Notes: generated from the sequence alone by a model not told the origin. A stretch of 13,176 nt of DNA from an uncultured Massilia sp. (GCA_946886065.1 CAMPHU010000130.1:1-13176), one strand, 5' to 3'. Positions 1 to 9,875 are shown, counted from the first letter of the stretch. Translations and numbers: made by a program.

Positions 1-164
1 ACGATCACGTGGCAGGTGGTGCAGGCGCAGACGCGGTCGCAGGCGTGTTCGATCTCGATGTCGTTCTCGAGCAGGACGTCGCAGATGGATTTGCCCTGCG
101 GGGCTTCGAGGACGGCGCCTTCGGGGCAGAACACCGGGTGGGGGAGGATGACGATTTGTGGCAC
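1..164 (-). CDS. fdx: ISC-type [2Fe-2S] ferredoxin, N-terminal part (cut by window edge)
   Basis: This is the electron-transfer ferredoxin of the ISC system, thought to supply electrons for cluster assembly on IscU. It begins at a GTG (164-162) preceded by GAGGT about 8 nt upstream; no ATG lies in frame nearby. The first 54 residues are visible, starting MPQIVILPHPVF. Cluster ligands appear as C42, C48 and C51 (ACDRVCACTTC), the spacing of E. coli Fdx, with the extra conserved C46. The fourth ligand, expected near residue 87, lies beyond the window. It is the last visible gene of the isc cluster, in the same orientation as hscA but separated from it by about 190 bp of repeats, unlike the usual tight hscA-fdx junction. 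The identity is firm; only the C-terminus is unseen. Confidence 0.93.
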   Translation of the reverse strand, partial: MPQIVILPHPVFCPEGAVLEAPQGKSICDVLLENDIEIEHACDRVCACTTCHVI

Positions 165-203
165 TTGGGTTACCTCGTGAATTGTTTTATGTGTCTGCTT
201 CAA

Positions 204-334
204 CCCGTCGTTCCCGCGGAGGCGGGAATCCAAGTCTATTCGCAAATCGGCTGCGTTTGCTTTTAGTGGCAACGCGGCAAACTTGGGTCCCCGCCTTCGC
301 GGGGAGTCGGTTCCGCCAGTGGCGGGAATGACGG
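204..334. repeat. Inverted pair of dRS3-like palindromic repeats between hscA and fdx
   Basis: One arm, 204-235, contains TTCCCGCGGAGGCGGGAA and runs into ATCCAAGT. The opposite arm, 281-305, reads ACTTGGGTCCCCGCC then TTCGCGGGGA. A third hairpin, TTCCGCCAGTGGCGGGAA (311-328), follows and ends in TGACGG. The outer arms face each other across about 45 bp. The core ATTCCC-N8-GGGAA resembles the neisserial dRS3 repeat and REP-like elements found in many Proteobacteria. The gene-free stretch 165-355 holds nothing else I can recognise. The arms here are more degenerate than those of the copy at 6380-6505, which suggests an older insertion. The hairpins could protect, process or attenuate the transcript running from hscA into fdx. 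Confidence 0.8.
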
Positions 335-355
335 TTCAAGCGGTAGCGGGACGAA

Positions 356-2245
<1,890 letters not shown>

Positions 2246-2317
2246 GGTGGTGTTACCTGATTGTTCTTGTCTGGCGCAGGGCCTGGCCTGGCGCCCACCC
2301 TGCGGTGTGTGGCCTGC

Positions 2318-2833
2318 TTATGCCTCGAGGGCTTCGAACGCGTACTGTACCTCGTCCCCGAATTTATCGAGGAACATCAGCGCGCGCACGCCCTGGGCCG
2401 CGCCGTGGAAGTCGCCCGCGTCGAGCTGCATGCCGACCTGCTCCAGCATCTGCTTGCGCTCGCGCCTGAGCTGCGCATCCAGCCCGTCCAGGGCCTCGGC
2501 ATCCTTGCCCGAGCGTGCGTCGTCCAGCGCTTCGCGCCATTCCATCTGCTGCATCAGGAAGGCCATCGGCATGGCCGTGTTGGACTCGGTCTGCAGGTCG
2601 ACGCCGTTGATTTCGCACAGGTACTGCGCGCGCTTCTGCGGATTGCGCAGGGTCTGGTAGGCCTCGTTGGCGCGCGTCGCCCATTGCATCGCCACGCGCT
2701 TCTCGGTGTCGGAAGCGTTGACGAAGCGGTCCGGGTGCACCTGGCCCTGCACGTCGCGGTAGGCCGCGTCCAGCGCGTCCATGTCGACCTCGAAGCGGGC
2801 CGGCAGGTGGAACAGGTCGAAGTGGTTCTGCAT
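2318..2833 (-). CDS. hscB: J-domain co-chaperone HscB
   Basis: HscB binds IscU and delivers it to HscA, stimulating ATP hydrolysis. The protein has 171 residues, the normal length. The J-domain occupies about residues 1-75 with the essential HPD tripeptide at 33-35 (QVHPDRF), and the C-terminal helical IscU-binding domain follows (about 85-171). The start [11 protein letters not shown] matches the family. The same frame stays open upstream to 3352, but that extension would overlap iscA completely and is not real. No Shine-Dalgarno is evident before the ATG. Only 5 nt separate it from the iscA stop, so translational coupling to iscA is likely (inference). Confidence 0.95.
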   Translation of the reverse strand: MQNHFDLFHLPARFEVDMDALDAAYRDVQGQVHPDRFVNASDTEKRVAMQWATRANEAYQTLRNPQKRAQYLCEINGVDLQTESNTAMPMAFLMQQMEWREALDDARSGKDAEALDGLDAQLRRERKQMLEQVGMQLDAGDFHGAAQGVRALMFLDKFGDEVQYAFEALEA

Positions 2834-2838
2834 GCGCT

Positions 2839-3162
2839 TTAGATACGGAAGCTCTCGCCGCAACCGCAGTTGTCCTTGACGTTCGGGTTGTTGAAGCGGA
2901 AGCCTTCGTTCAGGCCTTCGCGCGCGAAATCCAGCTCGGTGCCGTCGATGTAGGGCAGGCTCTTGGGGTCGACGAAGACCTTCACGCCGAAGGACTCGAA
3001 CACCGCGTCCTCGGGCGACATGTCGTCGACGTACTCGAGCTTGTAGGCCAGGCCGGAGCACCCCGTGGTGCGCACACCGAAGCGCAAGCCGATGCCCTTG
3101 CCCCGGCGTTCGAGGTAACGGTTGACGTGCTTGGCGGCCTTTTCGGTCAGGGTGATTGCCAT
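2839..3162 (-). CDS. iscA: A-type iron-sulfur carrier IscA
   Basis: IscA is an A-type carrier that binds iron or an Fe-S cluster and passes it on, particularly for [4Fe-4S] targets. It has 107 residues, with the three family cysteines exactly where E. coli IscA has them: C35 (TTGCSG), C99 and C101 (DNCGCGESF). The ATG is preceded by GGAG about 8 nt upstream. It lies 21 bp after iscU and 5 bp before hscB, in the standard isc order. ErpA is a close relative, but the IscU-IscA-HscB context and the start [13 protein letters not shown] favour IscA. Confidence 0.95.
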   Translation of the reverse strand: MAITLTEKAAKHVNRYLERRGKGIGLRFGVRTTGCSGLAYKLEYVDDMSPEDAVFESFGVKVFVDPKSLPYIDGTELDFAREGLNEGFRFNNPNVKDNCGCGESFRI

Positions 3163-3183
3163 GTGGTTCTCCAGCTTGGGTTA

Positions 3184-3576
3184 TTACGCTGCCTTGTCGG
3201 CGTGCTTCGCTTTGTAGTCGGCGACGGCGGCCTTGATCGCGTCTTCGGCCAGGATCGAGCAGTGGATCTTGACCGGCGGCAGAGCCAGTTCTTCGGCGAT
3301 CTGGGTGTTCTTGATGGACAGGGCTTCGTCCAGCGACTTGCCCTTCACCCATTCGGTCACCAGCGAGCTCGAGGCGATCGCCGAGCCGCAGCCGTAGGTC
3401 TTGAACTTCGCGTCTTCGATCAGGCCCTGGTCATTGACCTTGATCTGCAGCTTCATCACGTCGCCGCAGGCCGGTGCGCCGACCATGCCGGTGCCGACCG
3501 CATCGTCGCCCTTGTCGAAGGCGCCGACGTTGCGCGGGTTTTCATAATGGTCGAGAACTTTGTCCGAGTAAGCCAT
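3184..3576 (-). CDS. iscU: Fe-S cluster scaffold IscU
   Basis: IscU is the scaffold on which [2Fe-2S] clusters form from IscS-derived sulfur. Its 130 residues contain every key element: cluster ligands C37, C63 and C106, the assembly-tuning D39, H105, and the HscA recognition motif LPPVK at 99-103. The start [18 protein letters not shown] is the classic IscU N-terminus. A strong AAGGAG lies about 8 nt before the ATG. It is 24 bp after iscS, and the stop is doubled (TAATAA). Its strong ribosome site within the operon fits the high scaffold level such operons need (inference). Confidence 0.97.
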   Translation of the reverse strand: MAYSDKVLDHYENPRNVGAFDKGDDAVGTGMVGAPACGDVMKLQIKVNDQGLIEDAKFKTYGCGSAIASSSLVTEWVKGKSLDEALSIKNTQIAEELALPPVKIHCSILAEDAIKAAVADYKAKHADKAA

Positions 3577-3600
3577 GGTGATACTCCTTCAATTCATTAA

Positions 3601-4857
<1,257 letters not shown>

Positions 4858-4876
4858 CAGTTCACTCCAATATGCT

Positions 4877-5353
4877 TCAATTTTGTCCGACGGCGGCGTG
4901 GGTGCGGTGCACCACCACGACGTTCTGTTCCTTCTGCTTCTGCTGGTCGACCAGGTCTTGCAGCGAGACCGAATCGAGGTAGTCGACCATCTTCTCGTTC
5001 AGCGTGGTCCACAGCTCGTGGGTCATGCACCGGGTGCCGCTGGCGGCGTCGGCGCCGTGGCAGTTTTCCTTGCCGCCGCACTGGGTCGCATCGAGCGGCT
5101 CGTCGACGGCGATGATGATGTCGGCCACCGTCACCTTTTCCGCCGGACGCGCCAGGCTGTAGCCGCCGCCCGGGCCGCGGATCGATTCGACGATCTCGTG
5201 GCGGCGCAGCTTGCCGAACAGTTGCTCCAGGTACGACAGCGAAATGGCCTGGCGCTGGCTGATGCCCGACAGCGTGACCGGACCATTGCCCTGGCGCAGG
5301 GCAAGATCGATCATCGCGGTAACAGCAAAACGGCCTTTGGTGGTCAGACGCAT
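4877..5353 (-). CDS. iscR: Rrf2-family Fe-S regulator IscR
   Basis: IscR is a [2Fe-2S]-sensing repressor of its own operon and a regulator of other Fe-S genes. I start it at [14 protein letters not shown], the family N-terminus, giving 158 residues; an ATG 13 codons upstream is less likely. The winged helix-turn-helix covers about residues 1-80, including [16 protein letters not shown] and the wing [12 protein letters not shown]. The candidate cluster ligands are C92, C98, C109 and H112. E. coli has the third cysteine at 104 and the histidine at 107, so five extra residues lie between the second and third cysteines here. It is the first gene of the isc operon, behind a promoter carrying an IscR-like operator. 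Confidence 0.95.
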   Translation of the reverse strand: MRLTTKGRFAVTAMIDLALRQGNGPVTLSGISQRQAISLSYLEQLFGKLRRHEIVESIRGPGGGYSLARPAEKVTVADIIIAVDEPLDATQCGGKENCHGADAASGTRCMTHELWTTLNEKMVDYLDSVSLQDLVDQQKQKEQNVVVVHRTHAAVGQN

Positions 5354-5442
5354 CACAACCCCGGTTAGTGTTAAAATATTCCTCTTGCCCAACTTAATCC
5401 GACTGCAACAACTCTTCTCCTTGCAGCTTGCTAAAAACCGGA

Positions 5443-5467
5443 TTAGTTGAACGATTTAGTCAAGTAT
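5443..5467 (-). promoter_or_regulatory. Candidate type 1 IscR operator upstream of iscR
   Basis: Read on the minus strand, this 25-bp site has a left half ATACTTGACT and a right half ending TTCAACTAA. It matches the E. coli type 1 IscR consensus at 22 of 25 positions by my hand alignment; the mismatches are two in the right half-site core and the last base. It overlaps the putative -10 box, so bound [2Fe-2S]-IscR would block RNA polymerase, giving the usual autorepression. It lies about 90 nt before the iscR start codon. Confidence 0.75.
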
Positions 5468-5491
5468 AGCAAAACGCAAGCGTCTTGTCTT
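5463..5491 (-). promoter_or_regulatory. Putative sigma-70 promoter of the isc operon
   Basis: On the minus strand an AAGACA -35 (5491-5486) is spaced by 17 bp from a TATACT -10 (5468-5463). The -10 matches the consensus at five of six positions and the -35 at four of six. Transcription would start near 5455, giving a leader of about 100 nt before iscR. The overlap with the IscR-like operator is the best support for the assignment. Confidence 0.55.
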
Positions 5492-5544
5492 GGCAGCCCC
5501 AAAAACGGCAGCCGCCTCCCCTCTCCCGCTTTCTTATCGATTGT

Positions 5545-6306
5545 TTATTGCGCCTGCAGCAGCCGCATGGGGCCGAAGAGTTCCTGCATGCCCTGGTGCT
5601 GGATGAAAGACAGGTTATAGGGGTGCTCGGCGGCGATCCGGGGCAGCCTGGCCGTTTCCGGCAGCTTTTTCAGCTGCTCGGCGATTTTTCCCCACAGGAC
5701 CAGGGTCGGCGGGCGTGCTTGCGCAGCCAGGGCGGCCAGTACGGTTTGCAGGAAAGGCAGCCAGGCGCGGGCGTCGACGGCGGGCGGGACGTGGCTGCGG
5801 AAGACCAGGGAAGCATTCAGCAGCAGGAAGCCTTGTTCGTGCAGCTTGTCCTGGAGCTGGGCCAGGGTCTGGATCGCCGCGCCCGCGCGGGCGGCCCGGG
5901 CCACCGGCACCAGGGATGAGCCGCCGGTGTCGTGGGCCTGCAGCTGGCCGGAGGCGACCAGCAGCATCTTCATGAAGTTGCGCAGCGAGGTGGCGCGGTT
6001 GACGGGCTTGGACAGGCCGGTTTCCGACCACAGCTCGCCGACGGCGCCGTCCATGAAGCACACGCCCGTGGCGCTCTCGGCGCGTGGGTAGGGGCCTTCG
6101 CCGACCAGGACGTAGCGGACCTTGTCCAGGGGCTGGGCGAAGGCGGCGAACAGGCGGTTTTCGGTGGGCAGGTAAGCGTCGACGGCCAGGGCGGGGAGGT
6201 AGCCGGGATTGGCGGCGGCCATCGCGCGCAGGCCCTGCTCCAGGATCGGGCGCCAGGATGGGTCGGCGAGGTCGAGGGCGGGCAGGATCTGTGCGGGGAT
6301 GGTCAT
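5545..6306 (-). CDS. Ung-like uracil-DNA glycosylase-family protein with altered motif A
   Basis: The 253 residues carry the whole Ung-type blueprint in order. Motif A is VLVGEGPYPRAESATGVCF (67-84), followed by RATSLRNFMKMLL (104-116), the core strand LLLNASLVF (161-169), LVLWGKIAE (202-210), and a motif B equivalent, EHPYNLSF (227-234). In true family 1 Ung, motif A is GQDPYH with a catalytic Asp. Here it is GEGPYP, so the Asp is Gly and the His is Pro, while the motif B histidine (H228) remains. Only one cysteine (C83) is present, so it is not an Fe-S family 4 or 5 enzyme. It lies upstream of iscR in the same direction, probably as its own unit. It could be a divergent DNA glycosylase, or a DNA-binding protein without uracil excision. 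No clear Shine-Dalgarno precedes the ATG; a TACAAT -10-like box (6340-6335) lies about 30 nt upstream. Confidence 0.8.
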   Translation of the reverse strand: MTIPAQILPALDLADPSWRPILEQGLRAMAAANPGYLPALAVDAYLPTENRLFAAFAQPLDKVRYVLVGEGPYPRAESATGVCFMDGAVGELWSETGLSKPVNRATSLRNFMKMLLVASGQLQAHDTGGSSLVPVARAARAGAAIQTLAQLQDKLHEQGFLLLNASLVFRSHVPPAVDARAWLPFLQTVLAALAAQARPPTLVLWGKIAEQLKKLPETARLPRIAAEHPYNLSFIQHQGMQELFGPMRLLQAQ

Positions 6307-6379
6307 GATGTTGTGTCCGGATTTGGAGGGGCGGATTGTAGCGTATGCGCTTAGGGCGGGGTGCGCGGTCGGCCGGCAA

Positions 6380-6505
6380 ACCTGGGTTCCCGCCTTCGCG
6401 GGAATGACGTGCTACTGGTGCTGGCCAAAAGTAGCGTTTCGTCTGCCCATCCCCTGACTTGCTACCTTAAGACCGTCATTCCCGCGAAGGCGGGAACCCA
6501 AGTTG
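6380..6505. repeat. Inverted pair of dRS3-like palindromic repeats upstream of the UDG-like and CBS genes
   Basis: The left copy (6380-6409) reads ACCTGGGTTCCCGCC then TTCGCGGGAATGACG. The right copy (6474-6505) is its near-perfect reverse complement, CGTCATTCCCGCG then AAGGCGGGAACCCAAG. The spacer is about 64 bp. Each copy is itself a hairpin (TTCCCGCC/GGCGGGAA), and the two copies can also pair with each other over about 28 bp. The gene-free stretch 6307-6642 between two divergent genes holds this pair and probably their promoters. It is the same repeat family as at 204-334, but better preserved. Confidence 0.85.
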
Positions 6506-6642
6506 GCCGCCTGCCGCAAGCTTCTCCTTGCACCAGAAACCCCAAGCATTCCAAGGTTCAATCTAGCGTCCGTCTTTCCCGTTTGGGTGCATGATTTTCC
6601 CCATTCCCCGGATGGGGCATCGACCAACGCAAGGAGGACACC

Positions 6643-7089
6643 ATGCAGACGATCCAGGACATCATGACCCCAGACGTGCAGACGATTTCGCCGCAGGAAA
6701 GCGTGCGCCGGGCGGCGCAGCTGATGGATGAGTTGAACGTGGGCGCCATCCCCGTGTGCGACGGCGACCGCCTGGTCGGCATGATCACCGACCGCGACAT
6801 CACCGTGCGCTCCACCGCCGCCGGCCAGGCCCCGGACCAGACCTGCGTGGCCGACGTGATGAGCACCGACGTGCGCACCTGCTTCAGCAACCAGCAGGTC
6901 GACGAGGTCCTCGGCCAGATGGGCGACGTGCAGATCCGCCGCGTGCCCGTCATCGACGAGCAGTCGCACCAGCTGGTCGGCATCGTCTCGCTCGGCGACA
7001 TGGCCACCAAGCATTCGGCCAAGATCGATGCCACGCTGGATGAAATCTCGACGCCTTCCGAGCCCGACCGCTCGGCCACGCGCCACTAA
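6643..7089 (+). CDS. Two-CBS-domain (Bateman module) protein
   Basis: The 148-residue soluble protein is almost entirely a Bateman module. CBS domain 1 spans about residues 5-60 (IMTPDVQTISPQESV to LVGMITDRDITVR) and CBS domain 2 about 68-127 (VADVMSTDVRTCFSNQQV to LVGIVSLGDMA). Such stand-alone CBS pairs usually bind adenosine nucleotides or similar ligands and act as sensors; the partner protein cannot be told from the sequence. The start is firm, with AAGGAGG at 6631-6637 just upstream. It is divergent from the UDG-like gene and converges on maiA across a 10-bp-stem hairpin. It appears to be a single-gene unit. Confidence 0.9.
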   Translation: MQTIQDIMTPDVQTISPQESVRRAAQLMDELNVGAIPVCDGDRLVGMITDRDITVRSTAAGQAPDQTCVADVMSTDVRTCFSNQQVDEVLGQMGDVQIRRVPVIDEQSHQLVGIVSLGDMATKHSAKIDATLDEISTPSEPDRSATRH

Positions 7090-7099
7090 TGACGACGTT

Positions 7100-7124
7100 C
7101 CGCACCTGCGTGCTGCAGGTGCGG
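7100..7124. terminator. Bidirectional stem-loop between the CBS gene and maiA
   Basis: A perfect 10-bp stem, CCGCACCTGC/GCAGGTGCGG, closes a 5-nt loop (GTGCT). It sits in the 48-bp gap between two convergent genes. Neither side has a true T-run, so it may act only weakly as an intrinsic terminator, or as a 3'-end-stabilising hairpin. Confidence 0.65.
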
Positions 7125-7137
7125 CTTCAGGCAGCTG

Positions 7138-7782
7138 TTATTCCGCGTCCGGCTGGCGCGACGGATGCGCCGCCTTGAAGGCCGGCAGGTCGGTGCACAG
7201 CGCATTGATGCGCGCGATGTTCGGGAAGGCCGCGACGTCGATGTCGAAGCGCTGCGCATTGAACACCTGCGGCACCAGGTAGCAGTCGGCGATGGTCGGC
7301 CGGTCGCCGTGGCAGAACGGGCCCGCGCCCGGGTCGCGCGCCAGGTGCGCCTCGAGCGACTGGAAGCCCTCGATCACCCAATGGCGGTACCACTCGGTCT
7401 TGGCCTGCTCCGACAAGCCCAGCTGCTTCACCAGGTAGCTCAGCACGCGCAGGTTGTTGATCGGATGGATGTCGCAGCCGATGATCTGGGCCAGCTCGCG
7501 CACGCGCGCACGGCCCGGCGCGTCCTGCGGCAGCAGCGGCACCGTGGGATGCGCTTCTTCCAGATATTCGATGATCGCCATCGACTGGGTCAGCGTGATC
7601 CAGTCGTCCTGGAAGGCCGGCAACAGGCCGCTCGGATTGATCCGGCGGTAGTCGTCCTGGTGCTGCTCGCCACCGTTCTTCAACAGATGCACAGGCACCG
7701 CCTGGTAGGACAAGCCCTTCAGGTTCAGCGCGATCCGGACCCGGTACGCCGCCGAGCTGCGAAAGTAGGTATAGAGCTTCAT
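7138..7782 (-). CDS. maiA: Maleylacetoacetate (or maleylpyruvate) isomerase, zeta-class GST
   Basis: This glutathione-dependent enzyme isomerises the cis ring-cleavage product (maleylacetoacetate or maleylpyruvate) to the trans form, which the neighbouring hydrolase splits. It has 214 residues, typical of zeta GSTs. The N-terminal thioredoxin fold carries the zeta signature SSAAYRVRIAL (9-19), with an active-site serine in the SS pair. It also has the glutathione-binding segments NPSGLLPAF (49-57) and QSMAIIEYLEE (66-76). The C-terminal helical domain fills the rest. Its ATG overlaps the stop of the upstream hydrolase gene as ATGA, a sign of translational coupling. Which of the two substrates is used cannot be decided here. 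Confidence 0.88.
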   Translation of the reverse strand: MKLYTYFRSSAAYRVRIALNLKGLSYQAVPVHLLKNGGEQHQDDYRRINPSGLLPAFQDDWITLTQSMAIIEYLEEAHPTVPLLPQDAPGRARVRELAQIIGCDIHPINNLRVLSYLVKQLGLSEQAKTEWYRHWVIEGFQSLEAHLARDPGAGPFCHGDRPTIADCYLVPQVFNAQRFDIDVAAFPNIARINALCTDLPAFKAAHPSRQPDAE

Positions 7783-8804
7783 CGGTGCCTCCAGTGGTAA
7801 TGCGCAACTTCTTGATCGATGGCGCCGAAGATGCTGGCGCCGCTGGCGTCGAGCATTTCGATGCGTACGGTGTCGCCGTAGCGCAGGAACGGCGTCTGCG
7901 GGGCGCCCTGCTCGATCGTTTCATACATCCGTACTTCGGCCAGGCAGCAGTAGCCGACACCGCCGTTCTCCACGCTCGAACCGTGCAGGCTGCCCTGCTT
8001 GTTCGACACGGTGCCCGAGCCGATGATGGTGCCGGCGCCCAGCTCGCGGGTCTTGGCCGCGTGGGCCACCAGCTGGGCGAAGCTGAAGGTCATGTCCTCG
8101 CCCGCATTCGGACGGCCGAAGGGCGCTTCGTTGAGCGTCACCAGCAGCGGCAGGCAAAGCTTGCTGTCGCGCCAGGCGTCGCCCAGCTCGTCGGGCGTGA
8201 CCGCCACCGGCGAGAAGGCGCTGGCCGGCTTGGACTGGAAGAAGCCGAAGCCCTTGGCCAGCTCGTTCGGAATCAGGTTGCGCAGCGAGACGTCATTGAC
8301 CAGCATCACCAGGCGGATGGCGGCGGCCGCCTGCTCCGGCGTGGCGCCCATCGGCACGTCGCCGGTAACCACCGCCACTTCGGCTTCCAGGTCCACGCCC
8401 CAGTCCTCGGACTGGACCATGATCGGGTCGTTCGGGCCGACGAAGGAATCGGAGCCGCCCTGGTACATCAGCGGGTCGGTATAGAAGGAAGCCGGGACTT
8501 CGGCATTGCGCGCCTTGCGTACCAGCTCGACGTGGTTGATGTAGGCGGAACCGTCGGCCCACTGGTAGGCGCGCGGCAGCGGCGAGTGGCATTCTTCTTC
8601 CAGGAAGGACTCGGCCTTCTCGGCGGTGCCGGCGTTGAGCTTGTCGTAGACCTTCCGGAGCTCGGGCGCGATGCGGTCCCAGTCGTCGAGCGCGCATTGC
8701 AGGGTGCGGGCGATCTTGGGGACGGCCTGGCAGGTGACGAGATCGCGGCTGACGACGACCAGGGTGCCGTCGCGGCCGCCCGTTTTGAGGGTGGCGAGTT
8801 TCAT
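7779..8804 (-). CDS. Fumarylacetoacetate hydrolase (FAH)-family protein
   Basis: This is a metal-dependent C-C bond hydrolase, probably cleaving fumarylacetoacetate or fumarylpyruvate into fumarate and acetoacetate or pyruvate. I start it at MKLATLKTGGRDGTLVVV (341 residues), with AAGGAA about 6 nt upstream; the frame is open 15 codons further but without support. The FAH fold is marked by YTDPLMYQGGSDSF (108-121), DLEAEVAVVTGD (138-149) and VNDVSLRN (169-176). Likely metal ligands are D110, E140, E142 and D171. The catalytic histidine seven residues after the first Asp in mammalian FAH is not at the equivalent place (G117). The gene is first in an operon with maiA and divergent from a LysR regulator. 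Confidence 0.85.
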   Translation of the reverse strand: MKLATLKTGGRDGTLVVVSRDLVTCQAVPKIARTLQCALDDWDRIAPELRKVYDKLNAGTAEKAESFLEEECHSPLPRAYQWADGSAYINHVELVRKARNAEVPASFYTDPLMYQGGSDSFVGPNDPIMVQSEDWGVDLEAEVAVVTGDVPMGATPEQAAAAIRLVMLVNDVSLRNLIPNELAKGFGFFQSKPASAFSPVAVTPDELGDAWRDSKLCLPLLVTLNEAPFGRPNAGEDMTFSFAQLVAHAAKTRELGAGTIIGSGTVSNKQGSLHGSSVENGGVGYCCLAEVRMYETIEQGAPQTPFLRYGDTVRIEMLDASGASIFGAIDQEVAHYHWRHR

Positions 8805-8837
8805 GGTGTTTCCTTCGCTAAAACTTTGTTCTTCGCC

Positions 8838-8866
8838 ATTACAAATCAAAACGTACTATCATACAA
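8838..8866 (-). promoter_or_regulatory. Putative promoter of the FAH-maiA operon
   Basis: On the minus strand TTGTAT (8866-8861) is spaced 17 bp from TGTAAT (8843-8838), a -10 with five of six consensus bases. Transcription would start about 27 nt before the FAH start codon. The -35 is weak, as expected for a promoter that needs a LysR-type activator. Confidence 0.5.
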
Positions 8867-8873
8867 ACAGTAT
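8854..8873. promoter_or_regulatory. Candidate LysR-type operator in the divergent spacer
   Basis: Two overlapping dyads lie here: TACT-N11-AGTA (8854-8872) and ATAC-N5-GTAT (8861-8873). They cover the -35 of the FAH promoter and sit 28-47 nt before the regulator's own start. Position and symmetry fit a LysR-family site controlling both directions, but the arms are only 4 bp and the assignment is tentative. Confidence 0.35.
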
Positions 8874-8900
8874 TTTCCGCCCGATTTATCGGAATATCTT

Positions 8901-9830
8901 ATGAATCCAAGCCTGCGCCAGATGCGCGCGTTCGTGGCCGTCGCCAAGAGTGGCCACTTTACGCTTGCTGCCGAGTACTTACACATCACTCAATCAGCCT
9001 TGTCCGGTTTGATCAAGGAGCTGGAGCAAACCCTCGGCACCCGTCTCGTCGACCGCAGCACACGCAAGATCGCCCTCACCGATATCGGCCGCGAACTCTA
9101 CCCCTTATTTAGCCAGATGATTGATGACTTGGACGGTGCGCTGGCTAACGTGGCGGATCACACGCGGCTCAAAAAAGGCATCGTGCGCATCGCTGCGCCG
9201 CAGCTGATGTCCTGCACGGTGCTGCCTGAAGCGATCGCCGCCTACCGTGCGCGCCATCCCGAGATCCAGGTGCGCCTTGCCGACACGGCGGTCGAAGGCG
9301 TGATCGCGCGCACGCTCTCGGGCGAGGCGGATTTCGGCATCGGCCCGGAACGCGACCCGGCGCCGACCCTGCACGCGCGCCAGCTCTTCGAGATGCCGTT
9401 CGCACTGGTCTTCCCCAAGGGCCACGAGCTGGAACGGCAGGAACGCGTCACCTGGCACGACTTGTCGCGCTACCCCTTCATTTCGCTGCAGGGCCAGTTC
9501 ACCGAGCGCCTGCTGGACGATATGCATGCCTCGCTGCGCGAAGTGCCGGCCAAGCCGGCCAACGAAGTGACCTTCATGACCACCGCGCTGGCGATGGTGA
9601 GCGCGGGCCTGGGCGTGACGGTGTGCCTGCCCTATGCCGAGCCGCTCGCCACGCTCTATGGACTGGCGATGCGCCCGCTCGAAGCGCCCCAGCTGACCCG
9701 GCGCTTCTTTGTCTACACCCGCCCGGGACGCTCGCTGTCGCCGGCCGCGGAGAGCTTCATCGACTTCCTGTTCGAGCATGTCGAGCGTATGTACGCCGAG
9801 GTGTCTGTGCGCCCGAGCCCGGCGCGTTAG
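8901..9830 (+). CDS. LysR-family transcriptional regulator
   Basis: The 309-residue protein has the usual LTTR length and layout. A winged helix-turn-helix covers residues 1-60 (LRQMRAFVAVAKSGHFTLAA, then HITQSALSGLIKELE and TRLVDRST), followed by a periplasmic-binding-protein-like co-inducer domain (about 90-300; KKGIVRIAAPQLMS, GEADFGIGPE). The start MNPSLRQMRAF fits the family; a short GGA lies 8 nt upstream. The same frame is open through the whole antisense of the FAH gene, which is a GC-rich artefact. Being divergent from FAH-maiA, with a candidate operator between them, it most likely controls those two genes in response to a pathway aromatic or intermediate (inference). Confidence 0.92.
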   Translation: MNPSLRQMRAFVAVAKSGHFTLAAEYLHITQSALSGLIKELEQTLGTRLVDRSTRKIALTDIGRELYPLFSQMIDDLDGALANVADHTRLKKGIVRIAAPQLMSCTVLPEAIAAYRARHPEIQVRLADTAVEGVIARTLSGEADFGIGPERDPAPTLHARQLFEMPFALVFPKGHELERQERVTWHDLSRYPFISLQGQFTERLLDDMHASLREVPAKPANEVTFMTTALAMVSAGLGVTVCLPYAEPLATLYGLAMRPLEAPQLTRRFFVYTRPGRSLSPAAESFIDFLFEHVERMYAEVSVRPSPAR

Positions 9831-9875
9831 AATGGCCATTGTTACCAAACCGGGCGTCCACTGCCCTTCTCCACG

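Noticed and set aside
2318..3352. HscB extended to 344 residues at its N-terminus
   Set aside because: The extension covers iscA and its ends in another frame; the conserved HscB start is at 2833.
5545..6306. Fe-S-containing family 4 or 5 uracil-DNA glycosylase, which would link the gene to the isc operon
   Set aside because: Only one cysteine is present, and the motifs are Ung-like, not GEAPG or GLAPA types.
7785..9830. A 681-codon plus-strand frame that could look like a fusion protein with a LysR C-terminus
   Set aside because: Only the part from 8901 has protein-like composition; the first 370 codons are the antisense of the FAH gene.
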